A DNA stretch of 64,000 nucleotides from 43-108 sp001915545 (GCA_902491215.1 CABUGV010000018.1:1-64000); one strand, 5' to 3'; positions 1-8,916 are shown, counted from the stretch's first letter. Numbers and translations: made by a program. Notes: generated from the letters alone by a model not told the origin.

Positions 1-189
1 GAACTCTCCAAGGAAAGGGCCACCCGTCTTGAAGGAAGCTTCGGCACCCAGAAGCAGCATTACTCGCTCTCAAGGATAAAGGCCAGGAACAGGAAGACGG
101 AAATCCTTTGGATCTTCTTCGGAATACATACGGCAAATGCCGTACTGATGATAGACAAGATCAGAAACCGATCGGATAAAGCGGCATGA
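1..189 (+). CDS. Transposase, C-terminal fragment (cut by window edge)
   Basis: Frame 1 is open from the first base to a TGA at 187-189 and encodes 62 residues. The segment contains RLEGSFGTQKQHYSLSRIKA followed by a hydrophobic WIFFGIHTANAV stretch. From memory this is the typical end of DDE transposases of Bacteroidetes insertion sequences, where the final Glu of the catalytic triad sits in a similar EGSFG context. The IS family cannot be fixed from so little sequence. The hairpins after the stop (294-372) may mark the right end of the element. The reading frame is intact, so this may be a complete IS whose 5' part lies outside the window. Confidence 0.7.
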   Translation, partial: ELSKERATRLEGSFGTQKQHYSLSRIKARNRKTEILWIFFGIHTANAVLMIDKIRNRSDKAA

Positions 190-293
190 CATGAATTTAC
201 AGACAGGATCAGAAGAGGTCATCAGACTTCTTCCGAAACGTCATGTCCAACAGATAGGATTATATGAAAAAACACGGAAAATGGGCAATAATA

Positions 294-336
294 ATGGCAC
301 ATAAAGTGATTATACTCTATCGACTTTATATGCCAT
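294..336. terminator. Hairpin downstream of the transposase
   Basis: ATGGCACATAAAGT (from 294) pairs with ACTTTATATGCCAT (to 336), a 14-pair stem with one G-U type mismatch and a 15-base loop. It lies about 105 bases after the transposase stop and is followed by a T-rich stretch at 342-346. It could be the transposon terminator or a structure that keeps outside transcription out of the element. Confidence 0.4.
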
Positions 337-343
337 ATTACTT

Positions 344-372
344 TTTAGGGACATTTACTGAATATCCCTAAA
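344..372. repeat. Short inverted repeat, possible IS right end
   Basis: TTTAGGGA (344-351) and TCCCTAAA (365-372) form a perfect 8-base inverted repeat with a 13-base spacer. It sits where the right end of the insertion sequence might be expected. The left end is outside the window, so terminal inverted repeats and a target duplication cannot be tested. Confidence 0.3.
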
Positions 373-408
373 TAATGCAAATATAGAGAATTTTTCTTGC
401 ATAATGTA

Positions 409-438
409 TTGCAGATAAGAAAGTAACGCCTATATTTG
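409..438 (+). promoter_or_regulatory. Bacteroidetes-type promoter
   Basis: TTG at 409-411 and TATATTTG at 431-438 are separated by 19 bases, matching the Bacteroidetes sigma-70 consensus (TTTG, 19-21 bases, TAnnTTTG). Transcription should start near 443-446, directly upstream of the short hairpin-terminated segment and about 290 bases upstream of the 739 gene. Confidence 0.6.
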
Positions 439-439
439 C

Positions 440-516
440 ATCGTGTTTTTCATGGTATTAGATTTATTTTAAGGTTAGTAAAGATTGCTTGTCGTGAGAT
501 AAGCAATCTTTTTGCG
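440..516 (+). ncRNA. Short leader or small RNA ending in a terminator hairpin
   Basis: The segment just after the promoter contains GGTATTAGATTTATTTTAAG and then a hairpin: AAGATTGCTT (481-490), a 10-base loop and AAGCAATCTT (501-510), followed by TTT. It would make an RNA of roughly 70 bases. From memory, similar leaders (GTATTAGATTTAAGGT followed by a small hairpin and a T run) occur in front of various Bacteroidales genes, but this cannot be checked here. It could be a free small RNA or a cold-shock-type or attenuating leader for the gene at 739. Confidence 0.4.
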
Positions 517-542
517 TTTTACCGGGTACCCCGGTAAAACGC
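514..542. terminator. Very stable 13-bp hairpin
   Basis: GCGTTTTACCGGG and its partner ending at 542 (CCGGTAAAACGC) form a nearly perfect palindrome over 29 bases with a minimal loop, followed by ATTTTG. It lies directly behind the first terminator-like hairpin, giving two stacked hairpins. The pair would block read-through toward the 739 gene unless regulated. Confidence 0.5.
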
Positions 543-738
543 ATTTTGTTTATAGACACTTCCGAAGCATTGCTTTTTAAGCGAAAAACACCATTACTTA
601 GCAGGCACACCGGGCTTTCATTCGGACATATTTGCTAAATTTGCACAAGACTTGCGAAACATCGGCACAGTCCGGAGCAGGCCGTGGAGAAAGATTAATT
701 TATTAAGCAAACATAACTGCACCAACAGAAAGAAAACT

Positions 739-1326
739 ATGGGAATGGACGTAACGGGCATCATGAGCGAAAACGTTATCATCGCCGATGCATCATATCT
801 GGACAAAGTGGCTTTTGACCTCACAGTGAATTTTGAACGTATGCTTGAAAGAAGAATACAGAAAGCTGATCTGTGCCGATGGCTCGACTGCGTGGCTCTG
901 GATGGAGGTATCGAACCGGGCGACAACAAGATTCAGGTGATATTCATTTATGACGGCAACGGCGGACAACTGGACAATTTCAATCCGTCGAACTTGGAAA
1001 AGGATATAAACGGCATGGCGTTCAAGGACAATCTCGGAGAGTTCATGATGGCGGCCTACCCCGTGGCAAAAGATGTTACGGACATGGGACGTTTCTTCGT
1101 AGAGACCCTTAAGGTCACAGGCGACTGCAAGGAAACAAAGAACATAATGGTTGTGGCCGACATTGAGAAATACGGCAACGAGGTGAAGGAGGCTCTAGGA
1201 AAAATCAAGCACAAGGAAAAGACTCTCTTCGCCATGGAGCCTCAGACGGGCTCGGGATTCTGCCAGGAAATACTGGGCTACTCACTGATGAACGCACTGG
1301 GCATCAGGGGCGACGAGCTGAAATGA
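739..1326 (+). CDS. Conserved Bacteroidales protein, DUF6621-like
   Basis: The protein has 195 residues and is soluble, with no signal peptide or membrane segment. The ATG at 739 was chosen because the sequence upstream of it in the same frame is low-quality and basic, and a purine-rich stretch (AGAAAGAAAA) lies just before this ATG. A second in-frame ATG follows at 745. The features SYLDKVAFDLTVNFERML and ADLCRWLDCVALDGG resemble, from memory, the DUF6621 family of Bacteroidota. No catalytic motif is recognisable and the function is unknown. It is probably monocistronic or co-transcribed with the antiporter 165 bases downstream. Upstream are two hairpins that could regulate it. Confidence 0.75.
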   Translation: MGMDVTGIMSENVIIADASYLDKVAFDLTVNFERMLERRIQKADLCRWLDCVALDGGIEPGDNKIQVIFIYDGNGGQLDNFNPSNLEKDINGMAFKDNLGEFMMAAYPVAKDVTDMGRFFVETLKVTGDCKETKNIMVVADIEKYGNEVKEALGKIKHKEKTLFAMEPQTGSGFCQEILGYSLMNALGIRGDELK

Positions 1327-1491
1327 CAATATAGGCCGGAAAAGGGAAAAAGAGATGGATGCGGCGTACTGACGCTACAAAGGGTGATGGAAAGCATGTG
1401 TGCCTGACGAACGGCAGACAACCGCAAACAACAAACACAAACAAGCCGGTGCAGACGGCATCGACAACTGAATAAAGAAAACGAAACGAGT

Positions 1492-3738
1492 ATGCTTCAG
1501 GATTTATGCGTCATAATGCTTACGGCGGGAGTGACGAGCTTGCTGTTCAAGCTGTTCAAACAGCCGGTGGTACTGGGTTATATTGTTGCAGGACTTTTTG
1601 CCGGTCCTTATGTTTGCGGCGAATCGTGGATTTCGAACATCAGCAGCGTTGACACATGGGGACAGATAGGTGTGCTGTTCCTGCTGTTTGCCTTGGGACT
1701 GGAATTCAGCTTCAAGAAACTGCTGCAGGTGGGAAGCACAGCCATTATAGCTACTGCAACCATCGTTATAGGCATGATGTCGCTGGGATTCACGGCCGGG
1801 CGACTGCTGGGATGGGACGAAATGAACTCCATATTTCTGGGCGCGATGCTGTGCATGTCGTCAACAACCATCGTTTTCAAGGCTCTTGAGGATTTGGGAC
1901 TGAGCAACCGCAACTTTGCAAAGATTTGTTTCAGCATACTTATCGTGGAGGACTTGTTTGCCGTACTGCTCATGGTACTGTTGTCGTCTATCGCAGTGAA
2001 ACAGAGCTTCGAAGGTGCTGAAATGCTAGGACAGCTGGCAAAACTGGTGGCATACATAGTGATATGGTTTGTCGTAGGAATAGCAGTAATACCGTCTTTC
2101 CTTAAGAAATTCAAGAAACATCTCAACGACGAGACGATGACCATACTGTCTGTGGGCATGTGTCTGGGCATGGTGATGCTGGCAGTGAGCGCTGGATTCA
2201 GCTCGGCACTGGGTGCATTCGTCATGGGCTCCGTGCTGGCAGAAACGGTTGAAGCAGAAAGAATTGAGAAACTCGTAAAACCTATCAAGGACATGTTCGG
2301 TGCGATATTCTTCGTATCGGTGGGCATGATGATAAATCCGCAGACACTGGCTCAGCACTGGTTGCCGATAACGATAATTACGGTCATTGTGATTGTAGGC
2401 CAGATTGTATTTGCTTCGCTCGGTACACTGCTTTCGGGACAGTCGCTCAAAGTATCGATGCAGACGGGATTCACTCTTGTACAGATAGGAGAATTTGCCT
2501 TCATCATTGCTTCGCTGGGGCAGTCGCTCAAGGTAACGGAATCGTATCTCTACCCTATTGTCGTGGCTGTGTCGGTGATAACAACCTTCCTCACTCCTTA
2601 CATTATCAAGATGTCTACACCGGCATACGAGTTTGTGGACAGCCACATGAGCAACGGCGTAAGGCTTTTCATTGAAAACTACAGCAAGAACAGGAACTCG
2701 GTTTCGATGGAAGGCAACTGGAAGAAACTGCTGAAGAAAGTGAGCCAGACCTTGGTTATTTACAGCATAATCCTGATGTTTGTGAACGTGACGTTCTTCA
2801 AGTTCATATTCCCTCTTATGACGGACACATTGAGCGAAATTGCACCAGAATGGGCCATTCAGCTGATAGGACTGGGATTGCTGTTGACATTCTCGTCGCC
2901 TTTCATATACATCATAGCAACGAAACACAGGAAGAGCCAGGAAGCCAGAAGTATATGGAGCAACGGCGGATTTGACAAGGGATGGCTGGTAGGACTGAAT
3001 CTGACAAGAATCATCGTATGCGTGGCTTTCGTGTCGTACGGCATAACAAAAATATTCGACTTCACATCTGCATTCATCGTCGGCATAGCAGTATTGCTGG
3101 TGCTGAGCATAATGTTATCAAGACGAGTGAAAAAGCGTTCGTCACAGCTGGAGGATGAATTCAACAGGAACCTTTCGGCAAGAGAGGTGCTGATGAAGGG
3201 CAACAGTGCCATGCACCAGGACTTCATGGAATCGCTGCAGCCTTACGACCTGCATATTGCAGACTTCACAGTTCCGGCAAAATCGGATATGTGCGGAAAG
3301 AAGCTCAAATCGCTGGGTATAAGAAACAACACGGGCGCAAGCATCGTAAGAATCATACGCGGAGGTATGAAGATAAACATTCCGGGGGGAAACGAAAGTA
3401 TTTATCCAGGGGACAGGATTGTGGCTGCCGGTTCGGACGAACAGATTGACAAACTGCAGAAAATGATGGATTCGGTTTCGCAGGAACACAAGGACGATGA
3501 AGGAAGCACGGTCGTTACATTGGAAAAATTTACATTGCGTGAAGACTGCAAGCTTGCAGGAAAGACCATTGCACAGTCGGCCATCAGAGAAGAGGCCAAC
3601 TGTCTGGTACTGGGTATAGAACACGAAGCGCGCTACATAATGAATCCTGATTCGTCTGTAGAAATGAAGGGAGGCGACACTATAATCGTCGCCGGCGAAA
3701 AGAAAGCCATACGCCTATTCGTCAAGAGCATGGCCTGA
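1492..3738 (+). CDS. CPA2-family cation:proton antiporter with TrkA-C domains
   Basis: This 748-residue inner membrane protein exchanges K+ or Na+ for protons (KefB/KefC class). The first about 390 residues form the Na_H_exchanger domain, with roughly a dozen hydrophobic helices and typical segments such as LFLLFALGLEFS (about 62-73), SSTTIVFKAL and ILIVEDLFAVL. A further set of helices occupies about 420-550. The C-terminus carries two RCK_C/TrkA-C-like ligand-binding modules (about 595-665 and 680-748), each with a PGDxI or GGDTI turn. The N-terminal RCK NAD-binding fold of classical KefC is absent. The gene ends inside the 3' end of the convergent MscS gene, overlapping by 24 bases. Substrate is inferred from family only. 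Confidence 0.92.
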   Translation: MLQDLCVIMLTAGVTSLLFKLFKQPVVLGYIVAGLFAGPYVCGESWISNISSVDTWGQIGVLFLLFALGLEFSFKKLLQVGSTAIIATATIVIGMMSLGFTAGRLLGWDEMNSIFLGAMLCMSSTTIVFKALEDLGLSNRNFAKICFSILIVEDLFAVLLMVLLSSIAVKQSFEGAEMLGQLAKLVAYIVIWFVVGIAVIPSFLKKFKKHLNDETMTILSVGMCLGMVMLAVSAGFSSALGAFVMGSVLAETVEAERIEKLVKPIKDMFGAIFFVSVGMMINPQTLAQHWLPITIITVIVIVGQIVFASLGTLLSGQSLKVSMQTGFTLVQIGEFAFIIASLGQSLKVTESYLYPIVVAVSVITTFLTPYIIKMSTPAYEFVDSHMSNGVRLFIENYSKNRNSVSMEGNWKKLLKKVSQTLVIYSIILMFVNVTFFKFIFPLMTDTLSEIAPEWAIQLIGLGLLLTFSSPFIYIIATKHRKSQEARSIWSNGGFDKGWLVGLNLTRIIVCVAFVSYGITKIFDFTSAFIVGIAVLLVLSIMLSRRVKKRSSQLEDEFNRNLSAREVLMKGNSAMHQDFMESLQPYDLHIADFTVPAKSDMCGKKLKSLGIRNNTGASIVRIIRGGMKINIPGGNESIYPGDRIVAAGSDEQIDKLQKMMDSVSQEHKDDEGSTVVTLEKFTLREDCKLAGKTIAQSAIREEANCLVLGIEHEARYIMNPDSSVEMKGGDTIIVAGEKKAIRLFVKSMA

Positions 3739-4932
3739 GAAACCGTGTTCCTGAAGGTCGGCGCCCGACGGACGCTGGAAAGCACGAAGTCCGAAGGCAG
3801 GAAGCATGGCTATTAGATGGTCGAAAATTGCTCCCTGGATGGATTCGTAGACAAGCCATTCTGTGTTGCTGGTGAAGCAGTATATCTCAACCGGAAGTCC
3901 TTCGGATGTAGGCTGAAGAACTCGCACCATACGCATGAAATCCTGATTGATGTCCTTACGGTTGCAGATATAATCAAGCGCATATCTGCGGAATACATAA
4001 AGGTTCACCACTCCATCGCTATCTTCCATCTTATCTGCGGAATAAAGTCCTTTTGATGCAAGCGAGCGCAGTTCTTCTTCGGAGCAGAAATGAACTGTCG
4101 TAATATCAATGTTTATGTATCGCTTGATCCGACGGCCTCCGCTCTCGTGCATGCCGCGCCAGTTTTGGAAAGAATCGCTCACAAGCGCGTAGGCCGGTAT
4201 GGTAGTGATTGTCTTGTCGAAGTTCTGCACTTTCACTGTTGTAAGCGAAACCTCTGTTACATAACCATTGGCTCCGTACTTGTTCATCGTTATCCAGTCG
4301 CCAGGATGTAGCATATCGTTGACGGTAAGCTGTATGCCTGCAACAAGTCCAAGAAGACTGTCCTTGAATATCAACATTAGCACTGCTGCAGAAGCACCAA
4401 GACCTGCAAGAATGCGCGTGGCATCCTTATCGATAAGTATGCTGACTATGATTATTATGCCGACAGCTATTGCCAGCAGACTTATCATCTGGTAAACACC
4501 TTTCAGAGGACGGTTGCGCAACACTTCATGCTCATTTGAAATCTCATAGAGCGTATTCAGGAAAGTATTTATGAGCATGATAGAGGCAACGACCATATAT
4601 ACGAGACAGGCTTTCAAAAGTATGACCAAGACCATCGTACCTTCATCGAAGACTGTAGGAAGGAAAATATACCAAACTATTGGAGGTATTGTTCGTGAAA
4701 AGGCCATCATCATCCGTTCGTTGAAAATGTAGTCGTCCCATTTCACACGTGTGCGCGCCGTTATTTTCTGAACGAGCGGTACCAGTACATGTCTGAAAAG
4801 TTTAGTCAACACGAACGACAAAATCAGTACGCCCAATATGATCATCAACTGGATGCCCAATGATCTTGTATCACTTAAAAAGCCCATCTTATGGAAGAAC
4901 TCCATAAGACTTTCATTTATAATATCCATCAA
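3715..4932 (-). CDS. Mechanosensitive ion channel, MscS family (YbdG/YnaI-like)
   Basis: The protein has 405 residues and is an inner membrane channel that opens under membrane tension to release solutes during osmotic downshock. Five hydrophobic segments occupy the first about 190 residues. The pore-lining helix and upper beta domain are recognisable in ILAGLGASAAVLMLIFKDSL (about 172-191) and in NDMLHPGDWITM. The C-terminal domain (about 260-405) resembles the E. coli YbdG type. The start ATG at 4932 gives an N-terminus with an amphipathic segment before helix 1. It converges with the antiporter, and the last 24 bases of the two coding regions overlap in opposite directions. Pairing an osmolyte channel with a cation antiporter suggests shared envelope homeostasis, but they are transcribed toward each other. 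Confidence 0.92.
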   Translation of the reverse strand: MMDIINESLMEFFHKMGFLSDTRSLGIQLMIILGVLILSFVLTKLFRHVLVPLVQKITARTRVKWDDYIFNERMMMAFSRTIPPIVWYIFLPTVFDEGTMVLVILLKACLVYMVVASIMLINTFLNTLYEISNEHEVLRNRPLKGVYQMISLLAIAVGIIIIVSILIDKDATRILAGLGASAAVLMLIFKDSLLGLVAGIQLTVNDMLHPGDWITMNKYGANGYVTEVSLTTVKVQNFDKTITTIPAYALVSDSFQNWRGMHESGGRRIKRYINIDITTVHFCSEEELRSLASKGLYSADKMEDSDGVVNLYVFRRYALDYICNRKDINQDFMRMVRVLQPTSEGLPVEIYCFTSNTEWLVYESIQGAIFDHLIAMLPAFGLRAFQRPSGADLQEHGFSGHALDE

Positions 4933-5016
4933 ACGGTATATATTAATGTCACGTATATACTATATATATAACTCTGAAAAGCAATACTGAGAAAACACAA
5001 ACAAGAGAATGCTTTC

Positions 5017-5658
5017 TCAAGCAAGATAGTCAGGAGAAAGAGCATCGAGTATTGCAACATGAGGATATGCTTCGAACTCGGCACGAGTAGTGTTGCCTGT
5101 AGTCACAGCCGCAAAATCAACTCCTGCATTCTTTGCAGCCTCAGCATCTATTGTGCTGTCACCGCAATAGAGAACCTCGCTCTTATCTACCCCGAAATGC
5201 GAACAAGCATTCAATATGCCATAAGGAGCAGGTTTAGGGGCCTGTACCTCTTCTATCCCTATCACATGGTCAACAGTATTTTCAAGTCCATTGAGCCTCA
5301 ACGTTTTCCAGATTACATCCGACTGTTTGGTACTTACTATGCCTATACGTATATCTTCCGTACGCGAACGCAGCATTGCTTCCGCACCAGGAATAAAATG
5401 CGTGCGCTCTGCCACCTGCGGACGGCACAGCTGACGGTACTCCAAACGTAAATCATGGCAGAAGGCAGGATCAGAAACTCCTGTAAGATACTCGAAAGCG
5501 TCTTCAAGCACCATGCCTATGGTAGACCGGCACTGGTTGTCGGTACAGGATGTATAGCCGTGGCGATGAAGAATGGTTTGAAAACATTCCACAATCCACG
5601 CGCTTCCGTCAGCCAGCGTCAAATCGAAGTCAAAAAGATAAACCTTGTATTTCTTCAT
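5017..5658 (-). CDS. HAD-superfamily phosphatase, phosphoglycolate phosphatase-like
   Basis: This 213-residue cytoplasmic hydrolase has motif I DFDLTLADGS near residues 10-19 (nucleophile Asp and acid Asp), the C1 helical cap, motif II VSTKQ, motif III Lys in PKPAPYG and motif IV GDSTIDAEAA. This is the beta-phosphoglucomutase/Gph branch of haloacid dehalogenase enzymes, which remove phosphate from small metabolites. The exact substrate cannot be read from the sequence. The gene lies 5 bases downstream of the nitroreductase gene, on the same strand, so the two are very likely co-transcribed. Confidence 0.9.
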   Translation of the reverse strand: MKKYKVYLFDFDLTLADGSAWIVECFQTILHRHGYTSCTDNQCRSTIGMVLEDAFEYLTGVSDPAFCHDLRLEYRQLCRPQVAERTHFIPGAEAMLRSRTEDIRIGIVSTKQSDVIWKTLRLNGLENTVDHVIGIEEVQAPKPAPYGILNACSHFGVDKSEVLYCGDSTIDAEAAKNAGVDFAAVTTGNTTRAEFEAYPHVAILDALSPDYLA

Positions 5659-5663
5659 CGGCC

Positions 5664-6185
5664 TTACTTGATGAAATGAACATAATCGGCCTTGCGAGGT
5701 TTTGCTACAGGAAGTTCTGTTGCAGGATAGCCCAAGATGCAGTGGCCGATACCGATATATTCGCCTTCAAGTCCCCACTCTTTCAGAAGCGCCTTGCCTT
5801 CTTCGCTATCGAACTCTTCCTTGGCGCGATGTATCCAGCATGAACCAAGACCGAGCGAGTGTGCGACGTTGAGCATGTTGCCCATAACAAGCGTTCCATC
5901 ATAAACAGCTGTAGGACGATTCTTATCGGCAAGAACGACCAGCACAACCGGGGCACCGTAGAACGGATCGGAAGATGTCCCCATAATGGAAGCATTCATA
6001 CGTGAAAGATGGTCGCGGACCTTCTTATTGACAACAGCCACAATCACCGGCGACTGCATATTCATGCCCGTAGGAGCATAAGTTCCAGCTTTCACAACTT
6101 CTTCTATAAGTTCCATAGGAACCATATCCGGCTTATACGCTTTGACACTGCGTCTGGATATCATATTTTCAATTACTGCATTCAT
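5664..6185 (-). CDS. Nitroreductase family flavoprotein
   Basis: The protein has 173 residues, the size of compact nitroreductases. The N-terminal SRRSVKAYKPD motif binds FMN phosphate, YAPTGMNMQSPVIV follows near 35-50, and GLGSCWIHRAKEEF and the GYP motif near the C-terminus are typical. Such enzymes use NAD(P)H to reduce nitro compounds, quinones or other electrophiles. The physiological substrate is unknown. It is the first gene of a two-gene unit with the HAD phosphatase. A purine-poor but A-rich leader precedes its ATG at 6185. Confidence 0.93.
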   Translation of the reverse strand: MNAVIENMISRRSVKAYKPDMVPMELIEEVVKAGTYAPTGMNMQSPVIVAVVNKKVRDHLSRMNASIMGTSSDPFYGAPVVLVVLADKNRPTAVYDGTLVMGNMLNVAHSLGLGSCWIHRAKEEFDSEEGKALLKEWGLEGEYIGIGHCILGYPATELPVAKPRKADYVHFIK

Positions 6186-6278
6186 ATTTTTCTTATTGTT
6201 TCTATTTTACATAAAAAAGGTTGATTCCAGGATTTTCTGAAAAGCCTTACGGAATCAACCTCTTATATTTCATTGTTA

Positions 6279-7328
6279 TTACTGATCTATCTTGAGCAAA
6301 CCTCCTGTTACGGTACTGAACGTCACCTTAGTCGTTGCATTCTTGTTGAAAAGCGCTGACATCAGAACATCCTCTGCTCCAAACTGTCCGAAAGGCAGAT
6401 CCTCGCTGTAAATGGTAGAAGACGAATTGAAAAGTTTCACCTCTGCCATTCCAGGCATGTTGTAGACAACTCCTTCAATCTTGCGTTTCTTCTTCTCTTC
6501 TTCGGTTGGAACCGGAACAGAATGCAGATTCTTCACACTGACATAATACGGTTCACCAGAAAGGTCGTCATTGTCAACCAGACCGAGTTTTGAAGAAAAA
6601 CGGAAAGCAACTTCTTTCTCAACATCAGCATCAGGTGCCAAAGTAAATGTTTCGACAACAGACTCCTGCTCCGTCTTTCCGGTGAAAAGCTGCATCAATG
6701 CCTTTTCCTGCTCATCGAGCGACTGCAGAACAATCTGCAGCGAATTGCCGTCCTTTGGCATTGCATCAGCCTCACCGCGTGTGATGCTGTTCTTGCTTTC
6801 GCGTACTGCATAAATCTCGCCGGCGGTCAGTTCCGCCATCTTCGATCTGGAATTGGCAGACAATATTTCTTCTGTAAGATACTTTCTTCCACTGAGCTTG
6901 TTAACAACCGGTGCAGGAACCTCAACAGCATCAGATGCCACATTCGCCTCTGCATTTATACCTTTGATCAGTCCCTCGTCAGAGAGTCTCACAAATGGAG
7001 CAATAGACTTGTCCTTCAGTTTAATGGTATAAACCTTATTCATGTCGGGCACTCCGTATGTAGAAACCTTTATAGACTTGATTTCCCATTTCACCTCAGC
7101 CTCTGTCTTAACATTGTTAAGATGCAGATAGCGCTCAGCATATCTGCCGAACTCACCAGGAGTGAATGTAGTCTTGGTCGCAACGACCTGAATCTTCAAA
7201 GCTGTTTTAGGAAGGGCATAATTGACGCCCTCTGCTACAACACCGGGATTGAATTTTTCCACTTTTGTCTGGGCTTCAATTCCAGAAAACGAAGCCAGCA
7301 GAGCCAAGAAAAAATATACTCTCTTCAT
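6279..7328 (-). CDS. DUF4831 family secreted protein
   Basis: This 349-residue protein has a cleavable signal peptide (MKRVYFFLALLASFSG, cleavage likely after GIEAQ), so it is exported to the periplasm or outer surface. The stretch VEGVNYALPKTALKI-like near residues 33-47 and FTPGEFGRYAERYL near 55-70 are, from memory, characteristic of DUF4831, which is common in Bacteroidales. No catalytic residues or lipobox are visible. The function is unknown. It stands alone, with its own A-rich upstream region, between the nitroreductase unit and nnr. Confidence 0.85.
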   Translation of the reverse strand: MKRVYFFLALLASFSGIEAQTKVEKFNPGVVAEGVNYALPKTALKIQVVATKTTFTPGEFGRYAERYLHLNNVKTEAEVKWEIKSIKVSTYGVPDMNKVYTIKLKDKSIAPFVRLSDEGLIKGINAEANVASDAVEVPAPVVNKLSGRKYLTEEILSANSRSKMAELTAGEIYAVRESKNSITRGEADAMPKDGNSLQIVLQSLDEQEKALMQLFTGKTEQESVVETFTLAPDADVEKEVAFRFSSKLGLVDNDDLSGEPYYVSVKNLHSVPVPTEEEKKKRKIEGVVYNMPGMAEVKLFNSSSTIYSEDLPFGQFGAEDVLMSALFNKNATTKVTFSTVTGGLLKIDQ

Positions 7329-7397
7329 TATAAGATAAAAAGTAAATTACTACAAATCAACATCTGCAAGAATGCACATTGAAATACACTCTCGCAA

Positions 7398-8912
7398 TTA
7401 ATGATTTCTCAACATTCTGTAAGCCTTAGGGATGCACTCAACGATATCGCTGGCCATAACTCCTTCTTCCGACAGTTCTTCAGCCGCAATATCTCCGGCC
7501 AGGCCATGCAGATATACTCCAAGACGGCATGCGTCTTCCTGAGAATAATCCTGAGCAAGCAATGACAGAATAATGCCTGTAAGCACATCACCGCTTCCGG
7601 CTGTAGCCATACCAGGATTACCTGTAGTATTGAAATAGCACTTGCCTTCAGGTGTCACAACGATTGAGTATGCACCCTTAATGATGATGTATATCTGCTG
7701 ATGCACAGCCAATTCGCGCGTACGTTCGAGTTCCTCAAAACTATTTCGCGTTGTACTTATCAGTCCAAACAATTCCTTCTTATGAGGCGTCAGAATAGAC
7801 TTCTTTGGAAGCTGCTGTATCCAACCTCTATGCGAACCGAGAATATTCAGACCGTCAGCATCAATCACGATAGGCGATTTTGTCAGCCTTATCTGTTCGA
7901 TGAACGCCTGCACCGTGTCCGAAGAAGTTCCTATGCCTGGACCTATACCAAGCGCATCGAAACCTCCTGCATCAAAAGGTGTGGAGAAGCAATCGCTGTT
8001 CGGATCTATATGAAGCACTGCTTCTGGCACTGTTGTCTGAAGAATGCTCACATTATAAAATGGAGTATGCACAGTCAATTTGCCTGCACCGGCACGCATG
8101 CATGCTCTCGACGCCAATATTGCAGCACCGGCCATAGCCGAACGTCCTGCAACGAGTGCGGCGTGCCCCATGCTTCCCTTATGTGCAAATTTTGATCTTT
8201 TCTTGAGCAACCGGGCCATTTCGTCGCGTTCTGTGACGAAATACGAGGTTGAAGTAGATGTGGTTTCCGGGTCTTTCACGCCGATATCCAGCACTTCCCA
8301 TTCCCCGACATACTGCTCGTTGTCTGGAAAGAAAAACGCCAACTTAGGGAACTGGAACGTGAAGGTATAGTCAGCCCTCACCACATGATTCATGAAATTA
8401 TAAGAGTTGTCCTCACACATGAGGCCCGAAGGAACATCTATCGATACGACCGTTGAATGGGAAGAATTGATGTACTTCACAACCGAAGCAAATCCTCCGT
8501 TCAAAGGACGCGATATACCAGTACCGAAAAGTCCGTCCACAACAAGATCGCCGCGATCAAGCGTAGGAGGGACAAATTGAGAAGTCACTTCTGTCATTTC
8601 CAATCCTGGACATTCAGCCAACCTCTCCTTATTCTTCTGACAATCAGGTGACAAACTTCCATTTATGTTGAAAAGGAATACCGAAACCTTGTAGCCCGAC
8701 TGTGAAAGCATACGGGCTACAGCCAACGCATCACCGCCGTTGTTGCCCGAACCAGCAAAAATCTTAACAGGTGTATCCTTGCCCCAACGCTCCATAATCT
8801 TTGAAGCAAAGGCACTGGATGCACGCTCCATCAGTTCGATGGATTCCATAGACCCGCTCTCGATAGTGAAAGCATCGGCCTCTCTCATTTGTGCTGCTGA
8901 TAAAATCTTCAT
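7398..8912 (-). CDS. nnr: Bifunctional NAD(P)H-hydrate epimerase / ADP-dependent dehydratase
   Basis: The enzyme repairs hydrated NADH and NADPH: the N-terminal YjeF_N domain (about 1-215) epimerises R-NAD(P)HX, and the C-terminal carbohydrate-kinase-like domain (about 230-503) dehydrates S-NAD(P)HX using ADP. N-domain marks are GSGNNGGDALAVAR, GLFGTGISR and SIDVPSGL. C-domain marks are GIGPGIGT, VIDADGLN, LTPHKKE and AGSGDVLTGI. The start at 8912 (MKILSAAQMREAD) gives 504 residues and the usual family N-terminus. An upstream in-frame ATG at 8957 would precede the promoter -7 element at 8917-8924 and is rejected. The message would therefore be leaderless or nearly so. Confidence 0.95.
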   Translation of the reverse strand: MKILSAAQMREADAFTIESGSMESIELMERASSAFASKIMERWGKDTPVKIFAGSGNNGGDALAVARMLSQSGYKVSVFLFNINGSLSPDCQKNKERLAECPGLEMTEVTSQFVPPTLDRGDLVVDGLFGTGISRPLNGGFASVVKYINSSHSTVVSIDVPSGLMCEDNSYNFMNHVVRADYTFTFQFPKLAFFFPDNEQYVGEWEVLDIGVKDPETTSTSTSYFVTERDEMARLLKKRSKFAHKGSMGHAALVAGRSAMAGAAILASRACMRAGAGKLTVHTPFYNVSILQTTVPEAVLHIDPNSDCFSTPFDAGGFDALGIGPGIGTSSDTVQAFIEQIRLTKSPIVIDADGLNILGSHRGWIQQLPKKSILTPHKKELFGLISTTRNSFEELERTRELAVHQQIYIIIKGAYSIVVTPEGKCYFNTTGNPGMATAGSGDVLTGIILSLLAQDYSQEDACRLGVYLHGLAGDIAAEELSEEGVMASDIVECIPKAYRMLRNH

Positions 8913-8916
8913 GTTG

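Noticed and set aside
2026..2928. 300-codon minus-strand ORF opposite the antiporter
   Set aside because: Shadow of a clear membrane transporter. The translation is rich in Arg, His, Gln and Cys with no domain.
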